Part shown: piece after piece, positions 34,155 to 43,473 of the stretch
Layout: every line of letters starts with the position of its first letter
Position numbering within the stretch: the stretch's first letter is position 1
Origin: an uncultured Flavobacteriia bacterium
Lineage (GTDB): Bacteria > Bacteroidota > Bacteroidia > Flavobacteriales_D > Crocinitomicaceae
DNA: 64,000 bases
Direction of reading: 5' to 3'
NCBI GenBank assembly: GCA_937975705.1
Contig: CALJTX010000019.1
Coordinates: 159,597-223,596, forward strand
Notes under the pieces: generated by a model
Database searches by the model: none
Seen by the model: only the letters and a program-made list of their open reading frames with translations
What the model was told of the DNA's origin: nothing
Made by a program: the position numbers and the translations under genes

Positions 34155-36872
34155 TTATGCTTTTTGCGCGTAGGCAAAGAGGTCGTTGAACAATTGTTTG
34201 AGGCGAATTTCGTGTAATTTTTTTGATCCTTCTGCACTTGCGGCGCTTGCTGGTCTGCAAATGCCAACGAGTGGAATATGGCGCAAATTCATGGCCATGT
34301 GGGTCCAAGCACCCATGTTGGCAGGTTCTTCTTGAGCCCAAAGGATGTTTTTGGCTTTGTATTTGGCTAGAATGGCATCAATTTGAGCGGTCGGAAGTGG
34401 GTAAAGTTGTTCCACGCGCACAAAAGCCATGTTCTCGACGCCAAGTTCGGCGGCTTTTACTTTCATTTCGTAGTAAAACTTACCGCTACAAAGTACTACG
34501 GTGTCTACTTTTTTGGCTACAGCAGCGCTGTCGTCTAGTACTTCTTGGAAGGCACCTTTTGCCATTTCATCTAAACTTGAGGTGGCGTCTGGGTAGCGCA
34601 GCAACATTTTTGGAGAAAAGACGACGAGTGGTTTGCGGAAGTCGCGCTTGATTTGGCGGCGCAGCAAATGGAAGTGGTTGGCTGGTGTGGAGGTATTGAC
34701 AATTTGCATGTTGAGGTCAGCGCATTGTTGCAAGAAACGCTCCATGCGCCCGCTTGAGTGCTCTGCGCCCTGCCCCTCGTAACCATGTGGCAAGAGCATT
34801 ACCAAGCCACTTTGGGTAGCCCATTTGTCTTCTCCGGCGGAGATGAATTGATCGACCATAATTTGGGCGCCATTAAAGAAGTCACCGAATTGCGCTTCCC
34901 AAATAGTGAGCCCAGAAGGGTTGGCCAGCGAGTAGCCGTATTCAAAACCAAGAACGCCGTATTCAGACAACAAGGAGTTGTAGATACTGAAAGCACCTTG
35001 TTTTTCTTGAAGCGCATTGAGTGTCAATACTTCTTCTTCGGTGTCTTCGGTCTTGACAACGGCATGGCGATGTGAGAAAGTACCGCGCTCGACGTCTTGC
35101 CCAGAAATACGCACCGCATGGCCTTCTGCCAGTAGGGTAGCATAAGCCAGCATTTCTGCTGAGCCCCAGTCTAGCTTATCGTTTTCGATGGCAGCGAGGC
35201 GGTCTTCGAAAATTTTGGCAATTTTTCTAAAGTATTTCTTGCCTTCTGGCAAAGTGGCAAGTTTGCGCCCGAGTATCAGTAGTTCTTTTTTGGCAATGCC
35301 GGTTTGTGGCGATTTTTCAAAGTCTTGAGCAGTGCCATGGCGGTAGTCTTTCCAGGTCAGGCTTAAAAAGTCATAGACCAATGCTTTGTCACGGCTTCTC
35401 GACGCTTCGTATTCCGCTTCCAAAAACTGTTGGTACACTTGCTCAATTTGCTTGGCATCTTCGGTACTCAAGAGCGCTTCGCGTTGGAGTTGTTCCAAAT
35501 AGATTTCTCTTGGATTAGGGTGCTTGGCAATGATATTATAGAGCTTTGGTTGCGTGAATTTTGGTTCGTCGCCTTCGTTGTGGCCGTATTTGCGGTAGCA
35601 CAATAAATCGATAAAGATGTCGCGGTGAAAAGCCTGGCGGTATTCCATTGCGATTTCGATGGTGGTGACCACAGCCTCGATGTCGTCGCCATTTACATGG
35701 AAAACGGGGCAAAGGGTTGTTTTAGCCACATCGGTACAGTATGTTGAGGTACGTCCGTCGAGATAGTTGGTCGTGAAGCCAACTTGGTTGTTCACGACAA
35801 TATGAATGGTTCCGCCTGTTCTGTAACCGTCGAGGCCTGCCATTTGAATGGTTTCGTAAACGATGCCTTGGCCCGCTACTGCAGCGTCGCCGTGGATCAG
35901 AACTGGGCAAACTTTATCTTCTGTTTGGTAAACATGATCAATTTTTGCCCGAGCAATGCCTTCTACAACCGTATTGACGGCCTCGAGATGGGAAGGGTTG
36001 GGCGCAAGGGTGAGGCCAATTTTTTGACCATTTTCGAGTTCGATGTGCGAGGTAAAGCCTTGGTGGTACTTCACGTCGCCGTCAAATGTGGTTTCAAAAT
36101 CAAACTCTTTGCCTTCAAATTCTCTAAAGATATCGCGCGGACGCTTTTCAAAGATGTTGGCCAAAGTATTGAGGCGACCGCGGTGGGCCATACCCATTAC
36201 AAAATACTCAACACCTAAGGCTGCTCCTTTGTGTACAAGCGTGTCGAGTGCTGGAATTAGGCCCTCACCACCTTCAATGGAAAAGCGTTTTTGCCCCACG
36301 AATTTTTTACCTAAGAATGCTTCAAATCCTGTTGCTTGGTTGAGCTTCTCATAGATTTTCTTCTTGCGTTTGGGGTCGAAAACTGGGCGGTTGCTCAGTT
36401 CTATTTTGTTGCGAAACCAATCGATGCGTTCGGGATCGCGCATGTACATGTATTCGATGCCGATGGACTGACAATAGGTGAGCTCTAGATGCGCAATGAT
36501 GTCAGAAAGTTTGGCAGCACCAATTCCGATTTGTTCTCCAGCCTGAAAAACCTCGTTGAGGTCTTGTTCTGAGAGTCCAAAATGTGAGATGTCTAGTGTG
36601 GGTGTGTGCTTGCGGCGTTCGCGCACAGGGTTGGTACGCGTGAAGAGGTGGCCGCGTGTGCGGTAGCCATTGATCAGGTTAATGACCTTGAATTCTTTCA
36701 CAAAATTTTCAGGAATAGAACCGCCTTTTTCAAAACTCGTTTGGGCGAATTCAAATCCTTCAAAAAATTTAGCCCAGCCGATATCTACGCTAGAGGGGTC
36801 TTGACGGTATTGTTGGTAGAGGTGTTCGATGGCGCTGACGTCTGCATTGCCAACATAAGAAACTTTATCCAT
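34155..36872 (-). CDS. odhA: 2-oxoglutarate dehydrogenase E1 component
   Basis: E1 decarboxylates 2-oxoglutarate using thiamine diphosphate and passes the succinyl group to lipoyl-E2. I start at ATG 36872 (905 residues, MDKVSYVGNADVSAIEHLYQQY), where homology to the family N-terminus begins; the further 31 residues of the open frame are not supported. Family features include the E2-binding-like N-terminus, GMAHRGRLNTLANIFEK, LIHGDAAVAGQGIVYE, YRKYGHNEGDEP and PHGYEGQGAEHSSGRMERFLQ. It is transcribed with odhB; the pair follows a promoter-like element at 36893-36900. Confidence 0.97.
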   Translation of the reverse strand: MDKVSYVGNADVSAIEHLYQQYRQDPSSVDIGWAKFFEGFEFAQTSFEKGGSIPENFVKEFKVINLINGYRTRGHLFTRTNPVRERRKHTPTLDISHFGLSEQDLNEVFQAGEQIGIGAAKLSDIIAHLELTYCQSIGIEYMYMRDPERIDWFRNKIELSNRPVFDPKRKKKIYEKLNQATGFEAFLGKKFVGQKRFSIEGGEGLIPALDTLVHKGAALGVEYFVMGMAHRGRLNTLANIFEKRPRDIFREFEGKEFDFETTFDGDVKYHQGFTSHIELENGQKIGLTLAPNPSHLEAVNTVVEGIARAKIDHVYQTEDKVCPVLIHGDAAVAGQGIVYETIQMAGLDGYRTGGTIHIVVNNQVGFTTNYLDGRTSTYCTDVAKTTLCPVFHVNGDDIEAVVTTIEIAMEYRQAFHRDIFIDLLCYRKYGHNEGDEPKFTQPKLYNIIAKHPNPREIYLEQLQREALLSTEDAKQIEQVYQQFLEAEYEASRSRDKALVYDFLSLTWKDYRHGTAQDFEKSPQTGIAKKELLILGRKLATLPEGKKYFRKIAKIFEDRLAAIENDKLDWGSAEMLAYATLLAEGHAVRISGQDVERGTFSHRHAVVKTEDTEEEVLTLNALQEKQGAFSIYNSLLSEYGVLGFEYGYSLANPSGLTIWEAQFGDFFNGAQIMVDQFISAGEDKWATQSGLVMLLPHGYEGQGAEHSSGRMERFLQQCADLNMQIVNTSTPANHFHLLRRQIKRDFRKPLVVFSPKMLLRYPDATSSLDEMAKGAFQEVLDDSAAVAKKVDTVVLCSGKFYYEMKVKAAELGVENMAFVRVEQLYPLPTAQIDAILAKYKAKNILWAQEEPANMGAWTHMAMNLRHIPLVGICRPASAASAEGSKKLHEIRLKQLFNDLFAYAQKA

Positions 36873-36892
36873 GATTGCGTTTAAATACAACA

Positions 36893-36900
36893 CAAATTTA
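36893..36900 (-). promoter_or_regulatory. -7 element (TAAATTTG) in front of odhA
   Basis: On the minus strand TAAATTTG fits TAnnTTTG and stands 20 bases before the odhA ATG. A possible -33 TTG is 15 bases further up, closer than usual. The 123-bp region between odhA and the divergent photolyase-related gene must carry promoters for both. Confidence 0.45.
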
Positions 36901-36995
36901 CGGAGAGTTTGAGCGCAATATAAAGAAATTGTAAACTCAAAATTGGGACGAGAAGTAGGTGCCAAACAAAGTTGTTTTTGGGGTGTTAGTTGGGT

Positions 36996-38447
36996 ATGTC
37001 AACTACAATTTGTTTGGTTTTTCCACACCAGCTTTTCGAGCAGCATCCTGCGTTTGCGCATGCCGACGCATTTTGGCTAATCGAGGACGAACTCTTCTTT
37101 ACTCAGCTGCCTTTTCACCAGAAGAAACTGGCCTTGCACCGGGCCTCCATGAATTACTACGCAGAATATTTGCGGAGTAAAAGCAAGCAAGTGCGTTACT
37201 TTGAAGAAAAGGAGGCAAAATTAGGGGTCGTCTTTGATCAATTGCGTCAAATGACTACCCAAATCATCGTGGTAGACCCAACTGATTTTTTGCTAGAGAA
37301 AAGGATCCGACGCTATACCCAACAATGCGAACTGCAGCTCACTTGGCTAGAAAATCCATCTTTTATCAATTCCAAGGCAGACAACATAGTACTTTTTGGA
37401 CAGCGCGAGCAACGGTTTTTCTTGGCTGACTTTTATAAAAAACAGCGCGAGCGACTCGGTATCCTCCTCGATCAAGATGGTCAAGCCCTCGGCGGCCGCT
37501 GGAGTTTTGATACAGAAAACCGCAAAGCCTTGCCAAAAGGATTGGTTTTACCCGATTTCCCAACCTATACAAGTCAGTGGGCGCTCAAAGCACAACAAGA
37601 AATTCCCAACTATTTTACACAGCATCCTGGCGATCCGGATTTGAGTGCTTATCCAGTAACGCACCAAGAGGCCCGCGAGGCACTTGATTTTTTTATCGAG
37701 GTCAATCTTGCTCAATTTGGGCCATACCAAGATGCATTTAGCACATCAGCACCTTTTCTATTTCATTCTAATTTATCGGCCGCACTCAATATTGGCTTGT
37801 TGCTGCCTGGTGAAGTAGTGGAGCGTGTGCTGAAGGCTTTTCACGAGCAGAAGGTGTCCATAGAAAGCACTGAGGGGTTTATCCGGCAAATAGTAGGTTG
37901 GCGTGAGTTTATAAGGGCGGTCTATGAAAAGGTGGGGGTTGTGCAACGCACCAAAAATGCAATGGACCATAAGCGTACTTTGAATTGGGCGCAGCTGTCT
38001 TCCTTGTCTTTATTTGCGCAGGTAAGTGACAAACTGAACAAGCATGCTTATGCGCATCACATCGAAAGACTGATGTTGTTGGGTAATTTTTTCTTTTTAG
38101 CAGAAATGCATCCGGATGAGGTTTATCGCTTTTTCATGACCTACTTCATCGATGCTTACGATTGGGTTATGGTACCAAATGTTTATGGCATGAGCCAATA
38201 TGCCGACGGTGGACTCATGACTACCAAACCATATTTCTCGGGTTCAAATTACCTCAAAAAGCAAGGTTTTAAGGCCGATGCAGATGGCGCTGCATTGTTT
38301 GATGCACTTTTTTGGCATTTCGTAGACAAGCATCAAGAACGCCTGCGCAAAAACATGCGCACCGTTCAAATGGTTGCGAATTGGAACCGCATGTTGCCCG
38401 AAAAAAAAGCGGCCCACTTAGAGCGGGCCGCCTTGTATTTTCAATAA
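36996..38447 (+). CDS. Photolyase/cryptochrome-related protein lacking Fe-S ligands
   Basis: I use ATG 36996 (483 residues); the frame could open at TTG 36990. The sequence belongs to the prokaryotic photolyase-related group (PF04244; PhrB/CryPro, (6-4) photolyases): CLVFPHQLF at the start, IRQIVGWREFIRAVY, HHIERLMLLGNFFFL, PNVYGMSQYADGGLMTTKPYFSGSNY. In PhrB a [4Fe-4S] cluster is held by four cysteines, three of them just after the GSNY segment (CDTC and a later C). Here that stretch reads LKKQGFKADADGAALFDALFW and the entire protein has only two cysteines (N-terminal, and about residue 111). So the FAD domain seems kept but the cluster cannot form. It may be a repair enzyme or a photoreceptor. 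Confidence 0.88.
   Translation: MSTTICLVFPHQLFEQHPAFAHADAFWLIEDELFFTQLPFHQKKLALHRASMNYYAEYLRSKSKQVRYFEEKEAKLGVVFDQLRQMTTQIIVVDPTDFLLEKRIRRYTQQCELQLTWLENPSFINSKADNIVLFGQREQRFFLADFYKKQRERLGILLDQDGQALGGRWSFDTENRKALPKGLVLPDFPTYTSQWALKAQQEIPNYFTQHPGDPDLSAYPVTHQEAREALDFFIEVNLAQFGPYQDAFSTSAPFLFHSNLSAALNIGLLLPGEVVERVLKAFHEQKVSIESTEGFIRQIVGWREFIRAVYEKVGVVQRTKNAMDHKRTLNWAQLSSLSLFAQVSDKLNKHAYAHHIERLMLLGNFFFLAEMHPDEVYRFFMTYFIDAYDWVMVPNVYGMSQYADGGLMTTKPYFSGSNYLKKQGFKADADGAALFDALFWHFVDKHQERLRKNMRTVQMVANWNRMLPEKKAAHLERAALYFQ
38401..38431 (-). terminator. Terminator of the secreted protease, inside the opposing gene
   Basis: A 7-bp all-GC stem (GCGGCCC at 38409-38415 with GGGCCGC at 38425-38431) is followed on the minus strand by eight T residues (38401-38408). 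It is a strong intrinsic terminator for the minus-strand protease gene ending at 38462, yet it lies within the last 15 codons of the plus-strand photolyase-related gene. Confidence 0.8.
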
Positions 38448-38461
38448 GAAAACGTGAGCAA

Positions 38462-40873
38462 TTAGAGTTTGATCACGCGCTGGGTATATTGGTATCCGTT
38501 TTGGGTGATACGCACTTGATAAATACCCGCTTTTAACTCGCTAATTTGGAAGGTATTCAATCCATTTTCAATTTTCTGAAGACTTTGAATTTGCTTGCCG
38601 TTCATGTCGAGAATAGCAATGCTATTGACCTCTTCTAGGTCTTTTAAATCTACGATCAACACTTCATTTGCAGGGTTTGGATAGATTGCCACTTGTGAAA
38701 GTGGATTGTCAGTGATTCCAGCACCTGAAGTAATGTTGATGGTATAATCTTCGGTTTCTCCGTAGCTCGATGTGCCACAAGGTGTAATGGCGCCATCGGG
38801 TTGGTAAGAAATGCGCACGCGCATGCGGACATTGCCGGTATACGAAGCTAAAGGTACGGTCACATTGAAGGTGTTCGTCCAGCCAGTTGCAACAAGTACG
38901 TAAGCGACTTGCTCACCTGCATCATTGAAATCAAAATCGTTGTTGAAGTCAATCCAAGCAGCGATTTCATCGTTGGTGTAGGCAGAAGCTTGTGTGTTGT
39001 TGACAATTGCCGGTGTAATGGTAAGCGTATAAGCTGTTCCTTGTGCCAATGAAGTGCTCGTGTTGGTAAAATCGGTGTACCCGTTGTTGCCACATGTTGA
39101 GGTGTTGTTGATGGTATTGAAGCTAACCGTAGCAATGTACTCGTCGCAAACTGCGCTCGCCGTACAAGGTCCCGTGACTTGGGCTACCACGATATAGTTG
39201 TTTTTTGTTTCTACATCAGATCCTTGCGCATTTGTGGCGGTAAGGCTTACCGTATATTGCCCAACAGTATTGAAAACGATTTGCGGGTTTTGAACGCTTG
39301 CACTGCTGCCAGCTGCGTAACTCCAGCCAGTTGCCGGGCTCACAGACCAAGCCCAGGATGTAGGGATTCCTGTAGATAAATCGGTAAAGCTCACTGTTGT
39401 TCCGGGGGTAACGCTTGTGGCATTTGCTACAAAGTTGGCTACAGGCGCAACTGGTGTTGTTGGCGTACATGGATCAGCAGAACCACCAAAAACCAAAACA
39501 TTCAGGTTTGCTGGATCTAGCCACGGCTTCAATTGTAGAATGGCTGTTGTGCCATTGTTGGTCCAGTGGTAGGCCATTTTGCCATATTGGTCAGGTGCTG
39601 AAAGCGCTGTACAAAATGACCCGCCTCCGGTAAGTGTACCGATGATGTTTCCTGTATTGTCAAAAAGGGGAGAACCTGATGAGCCGCCTTCTGTAACGCC
39701 GTGCCCGTTGGCATTGGCTGTCCAGGTTATGCGCCAATGAGAACCTGTCGCTGAGCCCCATTGTGTTGAAACCGTATTGCCGGAGAAAGTAGAGATTTTC
39801 TTGATGTCGCCCGCAGGGTGGTGGATACCAACGCCTCCGGTTGTTGGACTCGGACTAGCGTTCCAACCGTTCCAATACGCATTGAGGTTAGCCGACTTCA
39901 AGTTGTTGATGATGGTGCTTTCATTGTTGGCGTTTCCAAGTTTTACCAAAAGGAAGTCAGAACCTGAGTTTCCGCCGCCATCTGCTGCATCTGCAATGCG
40001 CAAACAACCGGTTACAAAATTACTGGCTAGCGAACCAACAGTAGTCGGGTTGGTGCAGGCTGCCGCTTCATAACGGAAATAGAATTTCCATTGGTTCATG
40101 TTGGCTGCTGTTGCACTTACGCCGCAATGCAACGCTGTTAAAAAGTATGGTTTGCAATCTTGAGCGGTGTTGTTGATCAAAGACCCCGAACACCAGCCAG
40201 CTTGTGCTCCTTCTACAACGTAGATGCGCGCCACGCCTCTTTTTTCATCTTGCCAAGCGTCTCCAACTGGTGAGCAGTTGATGTTGATTTCACATGGATC
40301 AGATTCATTGATTTTCTCTGTTGCCTCATAACCCGTTGAACGGTAGTTGTACATGACGCGGTCAATGTAAATTTCGGATGGAGTTGTGTAGGCAGGTTCG
40401 GTGAGTGTTAGAACGTGCTTAGATCCGCCACAAAGTGCGGCATTTTGCATATGGTGCACTTCTACGTCTGCGCTGGTTAGCATTGGATGAACGTCTTGGC
40501 CACCCATGTTCTGAATGCGCAAGGTGCTGCCGCCGTACAATACAAATTGATCAAATAGGTAGCTAATTGCCTCAGCTCCAGGAGCTACAATAACGATTTG
40601 CCAAGTGCGGCTACCATCTGCGTTGGTAGTCCAGTAACCTGCGTTTTGTGGGGTGAGGTGCGTAGGTATAGCAACACCGATGCGGTAGAGCACGCCTTGT
40701 TTGTCGCGCAGGATGTCCTCTTCGGCAAGTGCTGCAAGATCAGGTGTTTGTAAGGAGAGTGTTGGAACTTCTTTGGAGAGTTCCAATTTGGTCGTGTGCA
40801 CAAGACCTTGTTGCGCCCAAACCCCAAGTTGAAGGCCTAAAATGAGCAGCCCAAAGCGTAGAATTTTGTTCAT
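38462..40873 (-). CDS. Secreted trypsin-like (lysyl endopeptidase-like) protease with PKD, GEVED and T9SS domains
   Basis: The product has 803 residues. After a signal peptide (ILRFGLLILGLQLGVWAQ) and a propeptide, a chymotrypsin-fold protease of the lysyl endopeptidase type follows (about residues 200-460). It shows the catalytic His in FLTALHCGV, the Asp in SDFLLVKL and the Ser in GGSSGSPLF, and many cysteines. Then come a PKD domain (VSFTDLSTGIPTSWAWSV), a GEVED domain (WIDFNNDFDFNDAGEQ, SYGETEDYTINI), and a C-terminal T9SS type A sorting domain (VAIYPNPANEVLIVDLKD, KAGIYQVRI). It is therefore exported through SprA and probably digests external protein for nutrition. The exact cleavage preference is not readable. 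Confidence 0.93.
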   Translation of the reverse strand: MNKILRFGLLILGLQLGVWAQQGLVHTTKLELSKEVPTLSLQTPDLAALAEEDILRDKQGVLYRIGVAIPTHLTPQNAGYWTTNADGSRTWQIVIVAPGAEAISYLFDQFVLYGGSTLRIQNMGGQDVHPMLTSADVEVHHMQNAALCGGSKHVLTLTEPAYTTPSEIYIDRVMYNYRSTGYEATEKINESDPCEININCSPVGDAWQDEKRGVARIYVVEGAQAGWCSGSLINNTAQDCKPYFLTALHCGVSATAANMNQWKFYFRYEAAACTNPTTVGSLASNFVTGCLRIADAADGGGNSGSDFLLVKLGNANNESTIINNLKSANLNAYWNGWNASPSPTTGGVGIHHPAGDIKKISTFSGNTVSTQWGSATGSHWRITWTANANGHGVTEGGSSGSPLFDNTGNIIGTLTGGGSFCTALSAPDQYGKMAYHWTNNGTTAILQLKPWLDPANLNVLVFGGSADPCTPTTPVAPVANFVANATSVTPGTTVSFTDLSTGIPTSWAWSVSPATGWSYAAGSSASVQNPQIVFNTVGQYTVSLTATNAQGSDVETKNNYIVVAQVTGPCTASAVCDEYIATVSFNTINNTSTCGNNGYTDFTNTSTSLAQGTAYTLTITPAIVNNTQASAYTNDEIAAWIDFNNDFDFNDAGEQVAYVLVATGWTNTFNVTVPLASYTGNVRMRVRISYQPDGAITPCGTSSYGETEDYTINITSGAGITDNPLSQVAIYPNPANEVLIVDLKDLEEVNSIAILDMNGKQIQSLQKIENGLNTFQISELKAGIYQVRITQNGYQYTQRVIKL

Positions 40874-40931
40874 AGTTTGAAGAGTTTATAGTAATTTCAA
40901 CCAAAAATACACTTTTCTATCAAAAAAACAT

Positions 40932-41618
40932 ATGTACCGGATCTGTTTAGTGGAAGATGAGCAAAGCTTGCGCGATATGATTTCCTTAAATCTTGAATTG
41001 GAGGGTTATACCGTAGATGTTTATGCCGATGGCGCGCAAGCGCTCCAGCTTTTTTCTGGTCCAATTCATTTTGATTTAGTCATTTTGGATGTCATGCTGC
41101 CGCATGTTTCTGGTTTTGATTTGTGCAAAGAAATTCGCAAGCATTCGGCTGTTCCAATTTTGTTTTTGTCGGCAAAAGGGACCACCGCTGACCGCGTTGC
41201 GGGGCTCAAACTCGGTGCCAATGACTACCTCGTCAAGCCCTTTGACTTGGAAGAACTCCTGCTCAAAATACAGATTTTAATCAATGGTTCTGTACAAGCT
41301 GAACCCCAGAGTCAGCATCAAATTGGCGATAAATTAGTCGATTTCAATTCCTTTGAACTCCGCGATACTGCAGGCGTTTTACTGCACACATTTACCAAAC
41401 GCGAAATACAGTTACTCGAATTATTTGTCGAAAAGGAGGGTAAAGTGATCTCTAGAAATGAAATTTTAGACCGTCTTTGGGGTCTGGAACAAATCCCGAC
41501 CTCCAGAACAATAGACAACTACATCTTGAACTTTCGAAAATTGTTCGAAATAGACCCGAAGCATCCGCATTATTTCCATTCGATACGCGGAGTGGGGTAT
41601 AAGTTTTCTAGGGATTAA
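40932..41618 (+). CDS. OmpR/PhoB-family response regulator, orphan
   Basis: The product has 228 residues. The N-terminal receiver has the acidic pair E8 D9, the phosphorylated D53 (LVILDVMLP), S80 and K102 (YLVKPFD). The C-terminal winged-helix DNA-binding domain (about 130-228) is complete (HTFTKREIQLLELFVEKEGKVISRNEILDRLW and SRTIDNYILNFRKLFE). It controls transcription when phosphorylated. No histidine kinase gene is next to it: a secreted protease diverges on one side and a nucleoside transporter converges on the other 12 bp away, so its sensor is elsewhere. Confidence 0.95.
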   Translation: MYRICLVEDEQSLRDMISLNLELEGYTVDVYADGAQALQLFSGPIHFDLVILDVMLPHVSGFDLCKEIRKHSAVPILFLSAKGTTADRVAGLKLGANDYLVKPFDLEELLLKIQILINGSVQAEPQSQHQIGDKLVDFNSFELRDTAGVLLHTFTKREIQLLELFVEKEGKVISRNEILDRLWGLEQIPTSRTIDNYILNFRKLFEIDPKHPHYFHSIRGVGYKFSRD

Positions 41619-41630
41619 TACTGTCGCAAC

Positions 41631-42902
41631 TTAAGCGGTCTGACGCTTGTCTTTAAATAACAGTAAAAACAAGATGGCCACAACTAGCGAATAACCCGCA
41701 AACAGCAACCAGGCGCCTTGCCAATCAGTTTGACCATCTGGTAAGATATAAAATGCGCCAATTAGTGCGCTACTGGCTACAGTGCCAATGTAGGCGCCGA
41801 TGCCGTTGGTCATCATGATAAACAAGCCCTGCGCGCTTGAGCGAATGCTGCTATCGGTGTTGGCCTCTACAAACATAGAACCTGAAATCAGGAAGAAATC
41901 GAAAGCCATACCGTAGACAATACAACTCATGACAATCAAGAAGACGCCGAAATCAGTGCTTCCATAAGCAAAGAAACCATAGCGCAGTACCCATGCCAGA
42001 AGGGCAAATAGCATCACGTTTTTGATGCCAAAACGCTTCAAAAAGAAAGGGATGGTCAAGATAAATATTGTTTCAGAAACCTGAGAAATAGAGTAAATGA
42101 TAGTGGAGTACTTTTCGACGAGTGTGCCTTTCGGAAAACTACTTAAATACGCATCGCCATACATATTAGAAAGTTGTAAGGCAGCACCTAACAAAATAGA
42201 AAAGACAAAAAACAGTGCCATTCGGTACTCGGCAAATAGTTTGAAGGCGTCTAAACCGAGCTGCGCAGCAAGTGATTTTTTGTCGGAAGTTTTGCCTTGC
42301 GGAAGACACGCGGGAAGTGAAAAGGCATAGAGCCCAAGGAGAATAGCACCCACACCTGCGATGTAAAATTGGTTAGCCGAAGCTTTGCTGCCACTGAGGT
42401 TGGTGAGCCACATAGCGGCAATAAAACCGATGGTACCCCAAACCCGTATTTTAGGAAAATCGGTCTGAACATTCAGGTTATTCATCTTTAGGATGCGATA
42501 CGACACTGAATTTGAGAGTGAAATAGATGGCATATAAGCCAGCATGCCGCCAAAAATGAGCCAATACAAGATTTCGTATGCTTCAAAATTGCGCAGCGCT
42601 GGATAAGCCCCTTGAAAATACGCAATTTGCGGTATGAGGAGCATGAAAATGCCGTATGTGAGGTGTAATATGCCGTACAAACGCTCGGCGCGCATCCATT
42701 TATCGGCAATGATACCAATAAGTGAAGGCATTAGAATTGAAGAGAGGGCTAGGGTAGAAAAGATGGCTCCGAACTGTGGAAAGCTCCAGCCCTGACCTTC
42801 TGTGCAATATGTGCCGATCGTGGTGAGCCAGGCTCCCCAAACAAAAAATTGAAAAAAGCTGAGAAGGGTAAGTCTAGTTTTGATGGCGTCGGTTAAGTTC
42901 AT
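41631..42902 (-). CDS. Nucleoside:H+ symporter of the NupG family (MFS)
   Basis: The product has 423 residues and about twelve membrane spans, fitting the nucleoside proton symporter family (TC 2.A.1.10) of the major facilitator superfamily. It opens TRLTLLSFFQFFVWGAWLTTIGTY, and PKIRVWGTIGFIAAMW and the second-half FGGMLAYMPSISLSNSVSYRIL are typical of NupG/XapB-like carriers. The start lies 29 bases inside the bifunctional nuclease gene, so it closes the menA-etf-BFN transcript. Which nucleosides it takes up cannot be read from the sequence. Confidence 0.88.
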   Translation of the reverse strand: MNLTDAIKTRLTLLSFFQFFVWGAWLTTIGTYCTEGQGWSFPQFGAIFSTLALSSILMPSLIGIIADKWMRAERLYGILHLTYGIFMLLIPQIAYFQGAYPALRNFEAYEILYWLIFGGMLAYMPSISLSNSVSYRILKMNNLNVQTDFPKIRVWGTIGFIAAMWLTNLSGSKASANQFYIAGVGAILLGLYAFSLPACLPQGKTSDKKSLAAQLGLDAFKLFAEYRMALFFVFSILLGAALQLSNMYGDAYLSSFPKGTLVEKYSTIIYSISQVSETIFILTIPFFLKRFGIKNVMLFALLAWVLRYGFFAYGSTDFGVFLIVMSCIVYGMAFDFFLISGSMFVEANTDSSIRSSAQGLFIMMTNGIGAYIGTVASSALIGAFYILPDGQTDWQGAWLLFAGYSLVVAILFLLLFKDKRQTA

Positions 42903-43473
42903 CGCGGATTTTTGAGGCTAGTTCGTAATCTTCGTTGTCGAGTGCTTCTGACAATTGGTGTTCTAGCTCTTCTGTAGCATAGATATCCCATTCATTTGGA
43001 GCTTTCTCGTCGTGCTCAAAGATATCATTTTCGTCGTCAAAATCATAGTGTTCGGAAAGTGAACTAGGTGCAATACCGCTGACTTCGTCTAGGATGCTGT
43101 CTAGGGTGTAGATAGGCGCTTTGAAACGAACACCAATGGCGATGGCGTCGGAGGTACGAGAATCGAGCTCGGTGGGGACACCATTTTGCTCGCAAATTAG
43201 TTTGGCAAAAAAGACACCGTCTTTGAACTTATAAATGAGGATCTCGATGATATCCACATTAAATGCTTGGCAAAATGCGCGAAAGAGGTCGTGGGTGAGG
43301 GGCCTGGATGGCACCATGTTTTCGAGCTCTACCGCAATTGCTTGCGCCTCAAAACCACCAATAACTATGGGGAGTTTGCGCAAACCGCCGCGTTCCTCTA
43401 GTGTAAGTACGTAAGAGCCAGATTGTGTTTGGCTATAAGCGATACCTGCAATGTCTAGGATGACTTTTTTCAT
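42874..43473 (-). CDS. Bifunctional nuclease (BFN/DUF151) domain protein with UVR motif
   Basis: The product has 199 residues. The BFN/DUF151 domain covers about 1-140 (GSYVLTLEERGGLRKLPIVIGGFEAQAIAVELE, SRTSDAIAIGVRFKAPIY), and the C-terminus has a UvrB/UvrC-type UVR motif (HQLSEALDNEDYELASKIRDELNRRH) that mediates protein contacts. This combination is usual in Bacteroidota and its cellular role is unsettled. Its ATG shares one base with the TAA of etfA (43473), and its 3' end overlaps the transporter gene by 29 bases. Confidence 0.93.
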   Translation of the reverse strand: MKKVILDIAGIAYSQTQSGSYVLTLEERGGLRKLPIVIGGFEAQAIAVELENMVPSRPLTHDLFRAFCQAFNVDIIEILIYKFKDGVFFAKLICEQNGVPTELDSRTSDAIAIGVRFKAPIYTLDSILDEVSGIAPSSLSEHYDFDDENDIFEHDEKAPNEWDIYATEELEHQLSEALDNEDYELASKIRDELNRRHQN

